Assembly: GCA_963762965.1 (NCBI GenBank)
Contig: CAVXME010000001.1
Location: forward strand, 2,852,001-2,916,000
From: DATBAX01 sp963762965
GTDB taxonomy: Bacteria > Acidobacteriota > Terriglobia > Terriglobales > Acidobacteriaceae
Reading direction: 5' to 3'
Length of the DNA: 64,000 nucleotides
The first letter of the stretch is position 1, and every line of letters begins with the position of its first letter. The notes beneath the pieces were generated by a model, which worked only from the letters and a program-made list of their open reading frames with translations, did not search any database and was not told the origin of the DNA. Of the stretch, positions 24,009 to 32,068 are shown piece after piece. Both the position numbers and the translations under genes were made by a program.

Positions 24009-24745
24009 CCGAACAGTTGGAACAATTAAAAACTGGGGCCGAAAGTTGGAAGCCCGAAGAAGTATTACGCTGGGCATTTTCGAACTTCGGCGACGATGTG
24101 GCGATGGCAACCGGTTTTGGCGTGGAAGGCATGGTGCTATTGGACATCGCCACGCGCGTGAATCCTGATCTGAAAGTTTTCACCGGAGATACCGAGTTCT
24201 TGTTTCCCGAAACCTACGATCTGATTGACCGGGTCGAAAAGCGCTATGGCATCAAAGTGGAACGAATTTACTCGGCGCTCACTCCTGAGGAGCAGGAACG
24301 GGCCCACGGACCCGCGCTCTGGAAGCGCAATCCCGATCAATGCTGCAGTTTAAGGAAAGTGGAGCCGCTGAAGAACAAGCTTTCAGAATTGCATGCCTGG
24401 ATCACTGCTATTCGCCGCGACCAGACTTCTGTGCGATCTCATGCGCACAAGATCGAATGGGATTCCAAGTTTCAACTGGTGAAAATCAATCCGATTGCGG
24501 ATTGGACGAAGCAGATGGTTTGGAATTACGTTCATAAGCATGACGTTCCCTACAATCCGTTGCACGACAGCAATTTCCCCAGCATTGGCTGCACCCATTG
24601 CACTCGAGCGGTTCAGCCGGGAGAAGATTCCCGCGCCGGGCGCTGGGCCGGGTTCCAGAAGACCGAATGCGGCTTACACGCGCCGAATTCTCTGACCGTC
24701 GCGCCTCTGGTCCGGATTGCCGCCGCTGCCAGTGTGGAAGACTAG
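24005..24745 (+). CDS. cysH: Adenylyl-sulfate (APS) reductase, [4Fe-4S] type
   Basis: A 246-residue thioredoxin-dependent reductase releasing sulfite from activated sulfate. The cluster motif CC113-114 and C196-x2-C199 is present, plus the catalytic cysteine C222 in KTECGLH. The [4Fe-4S] cysteine set marks the APS-type reductase and is absent from PAPS-specific enzymes. The pyrophosphatase-loop region GFGVEGMVLLDIA (about 37-49) is conserved. The GTG start overlaps cobA by 4 nt. Sulfate activation genes are not in the window. It is the last gene of the operon controlled by the poly-Cys leader. Confidence 0.91.
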   Translation: MTEQLEQLKTGAESWKPEEVLRWAFSNFGDDVAMATGFGVEGMVLLDIATRVNPDLKVFTGDTEFLFPETYDLIDRVEKRYGIKVERIYSALTPEEQERAHGPALWKRNPDQCCSLRKVEPLKNKLSELHAWITAIRRDQTSVRSHAHKIEWDSKFQLVKINPIADWTKQMVWNYVHKHDVPYNPLHDSNFPSIGCTHCTRAVQPGEDSRAGRWAGFQKTECGLHAPNSLTVAPLVRIAAAASVED

Positions 24746-24859
24746 CAGTAGCGCTAACTCCACAGGAAAAACGCGCATCCCGTGGCCTCTTGGGATATGG
24801 GGTCCCCTCAATTCTGTGCCTTAAGAAAGTTTCGTCTGCGCATATCCCCGCCTCTCCGC

Positions 24860-24865
24860 TATAAT
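24860..24865 (+). promoter_or_regulatory. -10 element upstream of the LysR gene
   Basis: A perfect TATAAT about 30 nt before the LysR start codon. No good -35 lies at the expected distance (tgcgca at 24837-24842), which suggests activator dependence or a weak promoter. Confidence 0.5.
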
Positions 24866-24894
24866 CACGCACAATCCTGTAGCCAACTGGAACC

Positions 24895-25785
24895 ATGGAC
24901 TTCGATCAACTAGTCACATTTCTGGAAGTTGCCAAGCTAGGCAGCTTTTCGCGCGCCGGACAAAAGGTGTTCCGCTCGCAGTCGGCGGTGAGCGCCCAGA
25001 TCCGCCAATTGGAGCAGGAGTACGGCGACCGCCTCCTCGACCGTTCCGGCAAAGATGTTACGCTGACCCCGGCAGGGCGGGTGCTCTTCGCCTACGCTGA
25101 ACGGCTCCTGCAAATGAAAGACGAGTCCCTGCTAGCCGTTGCCGACCAGGGCACGGCCCCCCGCGGTACCATCGTGATTGGCGCCAATGAAGCCACCTGC
25201 CTGTACGTTTTGCCGGATGTTTTTGCCAAATATTGCAGCCTGTATCCCGGGGTGCAGATCAGCATCTATCGCAATTTCAGCTATAAGATTGTTGAGAAGC
25301 TGGAGAATGGCACCATTGACGTAGGCATCGTCACCCTACCGGTGAAGTCTGCCAGCCTAAAGACCCACGCCATTTTCCGCGATCAACTCATGCTGATGGT
25401 GAGCCCGCAGAATCCGCTGGCCAAGCATGATGTAGTGCCGGTCAGCGAAATCGTCAAGCAGCCTCTCCTGCTTCCGAAAACGGGGTACAGCCGCCGGGTC
25501 ATGGACAAGCTGTTTCGTCCCTATGCCTCGCAGGTGCAGATCAGGATGGAACTGCCAAGCATCGGAATGATCAAGAGCTTCGTTGCTGCCGGCCTGGGAG
25601 TCTCGTTGATCAGCGCCAGCTTTGCCCGCGATCAAGTGCTGGCGGGGCGGGTCAAGCTCATCGCCTTACAAGATGGTGAACTGTGGCGCGAACTGGGACT
25701 CGCTTATCGTCGCGATCGCACCCTGACGCGAGCGACAACGACCTTCATCAGTACTGTTCGTCAGCTTGCCGCGGCCTCAAAATAG
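24895..25785 (+). CDS. LysR family transcriptional regulator
   Basis: A 296-residue LTTR. The winged helix-turn-helix (about 1-60; FLEVAKLGSFSRAGQKVFRS and SAVSAQIRQLE) is followed by a periplasmic-binding-protein-like effector domain (about 88-290). It lies 150 nt downstream of cysH on the same strand with its own -10. CysB and Cbl, regulators of sulfur assimilation that sense O-acetylserine or APS, belong to this family. Location suggests a similar role here, with the palindrome at 20645 as a possible target. The sequence alone does not identify the effector. Confidence 0.87.
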   Translation: MDFDQLVTFLEVAKLGSFSRAGQKVFRSQSAVSAQIRQLEQEYGDRLLDRSGKDVTLTPAGRVLFAYAERLLQMKDESLLAVADQGTAPRGTIVIGANEATCLYVLPDVFAKYCSLYPGVQISIYRNFSYKIVEKLENGTIDVGIVTLPVKSASLKTHAIFRDQLMLMVSPQNPLAKHDVVPVSEIVKQPLLLPKTGYSRRVMDKLFRPYASQVQIRMELPSIGMIKSFVAAGLGVSLISASFARDQVLAGRVKLIALQDGELWRELGLAYRRDRTLTRATTTFISTVRQLAAASK

Positions 25786-25954
25786 ACGCTTCGACCACCG
25801 GCTTGTGCATCTGATTTAGCGATACTATTCATTCAAATTTCCAATCTCAGATCAGGTTAGGAATTGTTAACCTACAGAGTAGCCCCACGTGCCTGAAAGC
25901 GCCGTGGAGGGTTGCCGCCTCTGTATATGGCGTGAATCCCCTGAGGAGTTTGCC

Positions 25955-26125
25955 ATGACGCAACTTGAAGAGAACCTCAACAAAATCCTCGAAGAACATC
26001 AACACGAGAGTGGACTGCACATGATCGGCGGTCGCCGCCGCCTGATGGATCGCCTGGTCGAGTTCTTCCAATCCGCTGAAAAGCCGGATCAGAATGACCC
26101 GAATCGGGCCGATCTGCACAACTAA
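25955..26125 (+). CDS. Small hypothetical protein, 56 residues
   Basis: Begins MTQLEENLNKILEEHQHES. The ATG at 25955 has a strong ribosome site (gaggag, 8 nt spacing), so I prefer it to the longer in-frame start at 25889. The protein is highly charged with a likely amphipathic helix (about 1-20) and no cysteines. No family was recognised. It is followed by an intrinsic terminator. It lies between the sulfur and arginine operons, and its upstream region shares the 11-mer cattcaaattt with the sulfite reductase upstream region. Confidence 0.6.
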   Translation: MTQLEENLNKILEEHQHESGLHMIGGRRRLMDRLVEFFQSAEKPDQNDPNRADLHN

Positions 26126-26153
26126 TTTTCGCGATCACTGATTGAACGCACGC

Positions 26154-26192
26154 AGCCCGCCGCCAGTGTGAGACTGGATGGCGGGCTTTTTC
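26154..26192 (+). terminator. Intrinsic terminator after the 56-residue gene
   Basis: Stem agcccgcc (26154-26161) with ggcgggct (26080+100 to 26187), extended inward by ccag/ctgg across a small internal loop, followed by tttttt. The stem resembles the sulfite reductase attenuator terminator in sequence. Confidence 0.8.
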
Positions 26193-26241
26193 CTGCCTTT
26201 CGGGCCGCCTGTTATTCCTGCATAATCACCCCACTTTTGCC

Positions 26242-26269
26242 TTGACACCTCTGCCAAAAGCCTTAAACT
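26242..26269 (+). promoter_or_regulatory. Promoter of the arginine operon
   Basis: -35 TTGACA (26242-26247), a 16-bp spacer and -10 TAAACT (26264-26269). Two ARG boxes follow immediately, so ArgR binding would cover the start site. Confidence 0.62.
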
Positions 26270-26270
26270 A

Positions 26271-26304
26271 TGAATAGTTATTCATTTTGATGAATATAAA
26301 TGCA
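26271..26304. promoter_or_regulatory. Tandem ARG boxes (ArgR operator)
   Basis: Box 1, TGAATAGTTATTCA (26271-26284), is a perfect palindrome matching the ARG box consensus. Box 2, TGAATATAAATGCA (26291-26304), has 9 of 10 half-site bases. The centre spacing is 20 bp, about two helical turns, as expected for an ArgR hexamer. Box 2 touches the argR start codon, implying autorepression of the whole operon. Confidence 0.85.
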
Positions 26305-26747
26305 TGAATAAGCCTTTACGACAACGCGCCATCCTCGAGTCAGTGGACCGGGGGCCGGTCCATAGCCAGGAGGACCTGCAACGCATCCTCAACCGGCGGG
26401 GATTTGACGTCGGCCAGGCCACGCTCTCGCGGGACATTCGCGACCTTGGGCTGGTGAAGACTCCAGAAGGCTATGCCATGCCGCAAGGCGAGAACGCCTC
26501 TGATCCGGCGTTGCCGCCAGTTTCGCGACTGGTGCGCGAGTTCGTGGCCAGTACTCGTACGGCCCAGAACTTATTGGTCGTCAAGACCAGCGTGGGCAGC
26601 GCCCAACCGGTCGCCGCAGCACTAGACGGGGAAGACTGGCCGGAGGCGATTGGCACCATTGCCGGTGATGACACCATCCTGATTGTTTGTCTCGACAAGA
26701 AAGCCGCCAAGCGAGTGGAAGGACGTATTCAGGAGCTGCTTGCTTAA
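26304..26747 (+). CDS. argR: Arginine repressor
   Basis: A 147-residue ArgR. The N-terminal winged helix (about 1-70) includes QATLSRDIRDLGLVKTPEG, the family recognition helix pattern. The C-terminal domain (about 80-147) has GSAQPVAAALD and IAGDDTILIVC, where hexamerisation and arginine binding occur. It binds ARG boxes when arginine is plentiful. Two boxes lie on its own start. It is the first gene of the arg operon and overlaps argC by 1 nt (TAATG). No Shine-Dalgarno sequence is visible. Confidence 0.93.
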   Translation: MNKPLRQRAILESVDRGPVHSQEDLQRILNRRGFDVGQATLSRDIRDLGLVKTPEGYAMPQGENASDPALPPVSRLVREFVASTRTAQNLLVVKTSVGSAQPVAAALDGEDWPEAIGTIAGDDTILIVCLDKKAAKRVEGRIQELLA

Positions 26748-27799
26748 TGCCGGCCAAACTCAAAACCGCAGTATTGGGTGCGACGGGCTATTCCGGCTCT
26801 GGAGTTGACGCGCTTTTGCTGCGCCATCCGCAGGTGGATAAGCCGGTTCTGCTGAGCCGTGCGAATGAAAAGGACGCGGCTTCCTCCGATCAATCTGGCG
26901 GATGTGTTCCCAGTTTTTCAGGAAACGGACGATATCCCTTGCAGCCGCTATCCTGGCCAGCTTTGAAGGAGCAAGGTATGGAACTGCTTTTTCTGGCGAC
27001 TCCGCACGAGGCATCGCGTTCGCTCGTGCCTGAAGCGCTCGCCGCGGGACTTCGCGTAATCGACCTGAGTGGCGCCTGGCGCCTCAAGCAGGAACAGCAT
27101 CGTGCGGTTTACGGCTTCAAAGATGAGGATTCGGTTGCTGCTGCGGATCTGACGAAGAAAGCGGTCTACGGCCTTCCCGAGCTGAATGCAGATCAGATTC
27201 CGGGCGCGGCTTTGGTGGCGAATCCCGGCTGCTATGCGACCTCAGTGATCCTCGCGCTGGCGCCGCTTTTGAAGGCGGGCATCGTGGATCGAGAGCGGGG
27301 CATTATTTCCGATTCCAAGTCCGGCGTTTCCGGTGCGGGCAAGGAGCCAACATCCAAGACGCACTTTGTGTCCGTAGCCGACAATTTTTCGGCCTACTCG
27401 GTTTTCGGTCATCGGCATGTTGGAGAAATTGTTGAGCAGTTGGGATTGGGCGCGCGTGAGTTGATATTTACACCTCATCTGCTTCCCATCCCAAGAGGCA
27501 TTCTCTCGACGATCTATTTGCAGTTGAATCGCGAGATGAAAGCCGCTGAAGTGGAATCCTGCTTTCGCGATTTTTACAAGGGAAAGCACTGGGTGCGAGT
27601 TTTTGCGACTCCCAATCTGCCGCAGATCCAGTTTTCTTTGCATACAAATTATTGCGATCTTGGCTTTTGTCTGGCGGAAGACGGACGCCGCTTGGTCCTC
27701 GTTTCTTGCGTGGACAACCTGCTCAAAGGCGCTGCCGGGCAGGCAGTGCAGAACATGAACCTGATGTACGGATGGAAAGAGGAAGAAGGCTTGCAGTGA
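26747..27799 (+). CDS. argC: N-acetyl-gamma-glutamyl-phosphate reductase
   Basis: 350 residues. This NADPH enzyme reduces N-acetylglutamyl phosphate to the semialdehyde (third step of arginine synthesis). The Rossmann motif AVLGATGYSGSGVD (about 8-21) and the catalytic C162 in NPGCYAT are present, as is the late histidine segment in VFGHRHVGEI. I chose the ATG at 26747, which overlaps the argR stop by 1 nt. The longer frame from 26687 would run 60 nt into argR. It overlaps argB by 4 nt. Confidence 0.94.
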   Translation: MPAKLKTAVLGATGYSGSGVDALLLRHPQVDKPVLLSRANEKDAASSDQSGGCVPSFSGNGRYPLQPLSWPALKEQGMELLFLATPHEASRSLVPEALAAGLRVIDLSGAWRLKQEQHRAVYGFKDEDSVAAADLTKKAVYGLPELNADQIPGAALVANPGCYATSVILALAPLLKAGIVDRERGIISDSKSGVSGAGKEPTSKTHFVSVADNFSAYSVFGHRHVGEIVEQLGLGARELIFTPHLLPIPRGILSTIYLQLNREMKAAEVESCFRDFYKGKHWVRVFATPNLPQIQFSLHTNYCDLGFCLAEDGRRLVLVSCVDNLLKGAAGQAVQNMNLMYGWKEEEGLQ

Positions 27800-28581
27800 A
27801 AATTGTGGTCAAAGTCGGAGGCGCGGCGATCGAGGAGAAATCCACGCTGCACAAATGCGCGCACGCGATTGTCGAACTGGCGCGGGATGGTCATCATATT
27901 GCCGTGGTGCATGGCGGCGGCGTCGCGCTCACTCGCACTTTGAAGCTGCTTGGCAAAGAGAGCGATTTTGTAAACGGCCTGCGCATCACCGACGCTGAGA
28001 CTCGCGATGTTGCGCTGATGGTGCTGGCGGGAATCGTAAATAAGACTCTCGTCGCTGGAATCAATGCCGCGGGATATCCAGGCATTGGCCTCTGCGGCGG
28101 CGACGGAACTCTGTTTCGTGCGCGCAAGAAGCAGACGCAAGGCTACGACCTCGGTTATGTGGGAGAAATTTCTTCCGTAGAACCCAAATGGCTGGAGGCT
28201 ATCTGGGGACAGGGCGGCATCCCCGTGCTTTCTTCTTTGGCTCTAGGCTCCGATGGTGAGTACTACAACATCAACGCCGACCAGATGGCTTCTGCCTGCG
28301 CGGTAGCCACCCACGCTGACGCTCTGATTTTTCTGACTGATGTGGCCGGAGTGAAAGACGCTCAGGGAACCGTCATCCCTTGGCTTACCACAAAAGAAAT
28401 CACCGCCCTGATTGCGGATTCCGTCATCGCCGGCGGCATGCTTCCCAAGCTGGAAGCTTGTAGTCAGGCGTTGAAGCGGGGAGTGGGGCGCGTCCGAATT
28501 CTGCCTGCGGCGCAAGTCGACATTCTGCCTCAGTTTTATTTCAGCAAGCTGGAATGCGGCACCGAGGTGATCGGAGCATGA
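27796..28581 (+). CDS. argB: Acetylglutamate kinase
   Basis: A 261-residue amino-acid kinase family protein that phosphorylates N-acetylglutamate. Motifs are KIVVKVGGAAIEE (lysine near 6), VVHGGGVALTRTL (about 36-48) and YNINADQMASACAVA (about 157-171). The start is GTG at 27796, overlapping argC by 4 nt. The N-terminal extension typical of arginine-inhibited hexameric NAGKs is missing, so it may be of the arginine-insensitive, E. coli-like type. It overlaps argD by 4 nt. Confidence 0.92.
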   Translation: MKIVVKVGGAAIEEKSTLHKCAHAIVELARDGHHIAVVHGGGVALTRTLKLLGKESDFVNGLRITDAETRDVALMVLAGIVNKTLVAGINAAGYPGIGLCGGDGTLFRARKKQTQGYDLGYVGEISSVEPKWLEAIWGQGGIPVLSSLALGSDGEYYNINADQMASACAVATHADALIFLTDVAGVKDAQGTVIPWLTTKEITALIADSVIAGGMLPKLEACSQALKRGVGRVRILPAAQVDILPQFYFSKLECGTEVIGA

Positions 28582-29918
28582 GCCTCGCTTCCGTTTCCCA
28601 GTCCGAAGATAAGCTGCTGCTGCATACCTATGACCGGCACAAGATCCTGTTCGAGAAGGGTCGTGGCCTCTATCTCTGGGATTCAGAAGGGAACCGCTAT
28701 CTGGATTTCCTGAGCGGCATCGGCGTGAATGCGCTGGGTCACGGGCATCCTGCGATTCGCAAAACACTGCAAAGGCAGGCCAGCAAGTTGATCCATGTTT
28801 CGAATCTGTTCTTCCATGAGTATCAAGCCGAGCTGGCGAAGAAACTGACAAAGATTTCTGGCATGGACCGGGCATTTTTTTGCAACAGTGGTACTGAAGC
28901 TTGGGAGGGAGCGTTGAAGCTCGCCCGAGCCTATGCTCGCACCCAGAATAACAACGGGCACAAAGCGAAGTGGCGGCTGTTGGCCCTGGAAAATTCGTTT
29001 CATGGACGCACCTTCGGCTCCCTTGCAACCACCGGACAGGAAAAGTATCGTCAGCCTTTTGCGCCCATGATGCCCGGCGTGGGTTTTGTTGCCTTCAACG
29101 ATGTTGCTGATCTCAAGCGCCAATTTGATGGCAGCGTCTGCGCCATTTGTCTCGAGACTATTCAGGGGGAAGGCGGCATCCGTCCTCTCAGTCCGGAATT
29201 TCTCCAGACTGCCCGTGATCTGACGAAGCGTACCGGTGCGCTGCTCATTCTCGATGAGATTCAATGTGGCCTCGGGCGCACCGGAAAATATTTCGCGTAC
29301 CAGTACTATGGCATCAAGCCGGACGTCATCACTGTCGCCAAGCCGCTGGCGGCGGGATTGCCGCTGGGTGCAATCCTTACCACAAATGAAGTAGCAAGCG
29401 GCTTTCATCCCGGCATGCACGGCACAACTTTCGGTGGCGGCCCGCTGGCTTGTGCGGTGGCCATCGAATTTCTGCGCATTCTCGACGGACTTCTCGGCCA
29501 CGTCAAAGAGGTCGGCGGATATTTTCATGCCAAACTGGAAGGCCTGAAATCCCGGCACGGTTCAATTCGAGAAGTTCGTGGTATGGGGCTGATGCTGGGT
29601 CTGGATCTCAGATTCTAGTGATACAGCGAAAGCAGTGGTCGCCCAATTGTTGCAACAGGGAATTCTGATCAATCGTACGCATGAAACCGTGTTGCGGTTT
29701 CTTCCTCCGTACATCATCAAAAGAAACATGTAGATCAAGTTGTTCGCGCCCTTGATTCAGCCTTGGTTGCAGCGAAGCCAGAAATGGCGCGGGAAAGTCC
29801 AAAAGAAGGAGTACATCACGTTGAGACAGTCACTCAGTACGAAGTCATTCAGTTCACCAGTTCTGCAAACGCCCAGCGCGGAGACTTTGCCGTGCCGCGA
29901 CTTGATCTCCACCCGTGA
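28578..29918 (+). pseudogene. argD: Acetylornithine aminotransferase, interrupted by two compensating frameshifts
   Basis: The first 343 codons read as a normal PLP-dependent class III aminotransferase (SGIGVNALGHGHPAIRK; FFCNSGTEAWEGALKLARAY; DEIQCGLGRTGK; the Schiff-base lysine in TVAKPLAAG). After GLMLGLDL the frame meets TAG at 29616. The expected continuation, DTAKAVVAQLLQQGILINRT, is read in the +1 frame from 29611, and KKHVDQVVRALDSALVA returns to the original frame at about 29721. One extra base near 29610 and one missing A in aaaa (29719-29722) would explain it. It may be a recent pseudogene, a small inversion-free indel pair, or sequencing error. The restored frame ends at 29918, inside argF. 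Confidence 0.85.
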
Positions 29919-30843
29919 TCTCGGTCCAGAAGGCGTAAAAGCTGTTCTCGATCTCGCCGGATTGATGAAAGCACGTCCGGCGGATTTTCGTCTGGCACTC
30001 GACAACAAGCACATCGTAATGTTCTTCGAGAAGCCCTCGCTTCGAACGCGCCTCACCTTCGAGGCAGGAATCGCCAGCCTCGGCGGATCAGTTTCATTCG
30101 TGGACCAGACTTCTGGCCGCCTCGATGCTCGCGAGAAGCTTAGCGACATCGCCCACAACCTCGAGCGCTGGGTGGACGGAATTGTGCTGCGCACCTTCGC
30201 GCACGCCACAGTGGAGGGAATGGCTGAGCACGCCTGCGTCCCTGTGATCAATGCACTGAGCGATCTCGAACATCCCTGCCAGGCGCTAGCGGATTATTTT
30301 ACTTTGCAGGAACGCTTTGGCGATCTGAAGAAAATCACACTCGCCTACGTCGGCGATGGAAACAATGTCGCCCATTCGCTGCTGTTGACTGCAGCCTGCC
30401 TCGGGTCGAAGTTCCGAATTGCTACACCGTCTGGTTACGGTCCGAAGGCGGAGATTCTCGCTGCGGCACAGAAGATCGCGCAGGAGACTGGTGCCGTGAT
30501 CGAGATCTTCACCGATCCGCACCAGGCCGTTGTTGGCGTCGATGCAATCTACACCGATGCCTGGACCAGCATGGGGCGAGAAAAGGAAGAGAACGAACGC
30601 GCCCGCATTTTCCCGCCGTATCAGGTGAATGACGCCCTGATCGCAGAAGCCGCACCGCACGCCGTGTTCATGCACTGCCTGCCTGCGCATCGTGGCGAGG
30701 AAGTCACCGACGCAGTGATCGACTCGGTGCGTTCAGTAGTGTTTGACCAGGCCGAAAGCCGGTACCACGTGCAAAAAGCCATTATGATGTTACTGCTTGG
30801 CGGCGGAGAAGGCCGCCTGTCCATGAGGAGCGCGCATGCCTAA
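29821..30843 (+). CDS. argF: Ornithine carbamoyltransferase
   Basis: A 340-residue enzyme joining ornithine and carbamoyl phosphate to citrulline. It has the carbamoyl-phosphate motif EKPSLRTRLTFEAG (S-x-R-T-R variant), HPCQALADYFTLQE, the ornithine-binding DAWTSMGREKE, and HCLPAHRGEEVT. The start is uncertain. TTG at 29821 has aaggag at 9-nt spacing; TTG at 29887 or 29902 would better match the usual length. The first 25 residues are not conserved in the family. It overlaps the restored argD tail, and argG by 8 nt. Confidence 0.93.
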   Translation: MRQSLSTKSFSSPVLQTPSAETLPCRDLISTRDLGPEGVKAVLDLAGLMKARPADFRLALDNKHIVMFFEKPSLRTRLTFEAGIASLGGSVSFVDQTSGRLDAREKLSDIAHNLERWVDGIVLRTFAHATVEGMAEHACVPVINALSDLEHPCQALADYFTLQERFGDLKKITLAYVGDGNNVAHSLLLTAACLGSKFRIATPSGYGPKAEILAAAQKIAQETGAVIEIFTDPHQAVVGVDAIYTDAWTSMGREKEENERARIFPPYQVNDALIAEAAPHAVFMHCLPAHRGEEVTDAVIDSVRSVVFDQAESRYHVQKAIMMLLLGGGEGRLSMRSAHA

Positions 30844-32068
30844 TAAAGAGAAAGTAGTTCTGGCCTATTCCGGAGGTCTCGATACCTCGATCATCATTCC
30901 ATGGCTCAAGGAAAATTATTCCTATGACGTAATCGCCATGGTCGGCGACGTAGGCCAGGGCGATGACATTGACGCCGTCGTCGAAAAGGCCTACAAGACC
31001 GGCGCCAGCAAAGTCGTTGTCGAAGACATGCGCGAGGAATTTCTCACGGGATATGTGTTTCCTTCGTTGCGGGCAGGCGCTGTCTACGAGCACAAGTATT
31101 TACTGGGGACTTCGATGGCCCGACCGGTGATTGCCAAGCATCAGGTTGAAGTCGCACTGCGGGAAGGCGCGACTGCCGTTTCTCACGGCTGCACCGGCAA
31201 AGGAAACGATCAGGTACGTTTCGAGTTGACCTATCAGGCTCTTGCTCCCGAATTGAAAGTAATCGCTCCGTGGCGTGAATGGAAATTGAAGTCCCGTGAA
31301 GACTGTCTCGATTATGCGGAGAGTCATGGCATTCAGGTCGAAGCCAGCCGGACAAAGATTCACAGCCGCGATCGCAACCTCTGGCACATCAGCCATGAAG
31401 GCGGGGAACTGGAAGATGCGGGCAACGCACCACTCGCCACCACCTGGCAGATCACCCGTTCGCCGCAGGAAGCTCCCGACCGTGAAGAGCAGGTCACGAT
31501 CGGTTTTGCCAAGGGCACTCCAATTTCAGTGAACGGCATGGGACTCGACCCCGTGCAACTGGTGGAACTGCTGAATGAAATCGGCGCCCGCAACGCGATC
31601 GGACGAACCGACATCGTGGAAAACCGCTTCGTCGGGATGAAATCCCGTGGATGCTACGAAACTCCCGGCGGCACTCTGCTGATTGCGGCGCATCGTGAAC
31701 TTGAGGCTCTGTGCCTGGAGCGCGATCTCTCGCATTTTAAACAGCACGTAGCTTTGAAATATGCCGAGCTGGTTTACTTCGGGCTGTGGTTTACTCCACT
31801 GCGTGAAGCCTTAGACGCATTCGTCGATGACACACAAAAGGAACTCACCGGCACAGTCACGCTTGCGCTCTACAAAGGAAACGTGTCGATTGTTAGCCGT
31901 CAATCGGATTTCTCGCTTTATCGCACCGATCTTTCGTCCTTCACCATGGGTGACAGCTACGACCAGAAAGATGCGGCCGGATTCATCCGCATCCTCGGCC
32001 TGCCTTCCCGCTCACGAGCACTGGTTCGGGCAAAGACGGAAGTCACGAAAGCCGGGGTGGAGAAATGA
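30836..32068 (+). CDS. argG: Argininosuccinate synthase
   Basis: A 410-residue ATP-dependent ligase joining citrulline and aspartate. The PP-loop AYSGGLDTSIIIPWLKE (about 10-26) and SHGCTGKGNDQVRFELTY (about 119-136) are characteristic. Its start lies within the argF 3' end (8-nt overlap), and its stop overlaps argH by 4 nt. The length is usual for the family. It is co-regulated through the ARG boxes at the operon head. Confidence 0.96.
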   Translation: MPNKEKVVLAYSGGLDTSIIIPWLKENYSYDVIAMVGDVGQGDDIDAVVEKAYKTGASKVVVEDMREEFLTGYVFPSLRAGAVYEHKYLLGTSMARPVIAKHQVEVALREGATAVSHGCTGKGNDQVRFELTYQALAPELKVIAPWREWKLKSREDCLDYAESHGIQVEASRTKIHSRDRNLWHISHEGGELEDAGNAPLATTWQITRSPQEAPDREEQVTIGFAKGTPISVNGMGLDPVQLVELLNEIGARNAIGRTDIVENRFVGMKSRGCYETPGGTLLIAAHRELEALCLERDLSHFKQHVALKYAELVYFGLWFTPLREALDAFVDDTQKELTGTVTLALYKGNVSIVSRQSDFSLYRTDLSSFTMGDSYDQKDAAGFIRILGLPSRSRALVRAKTEVTKAGVEK

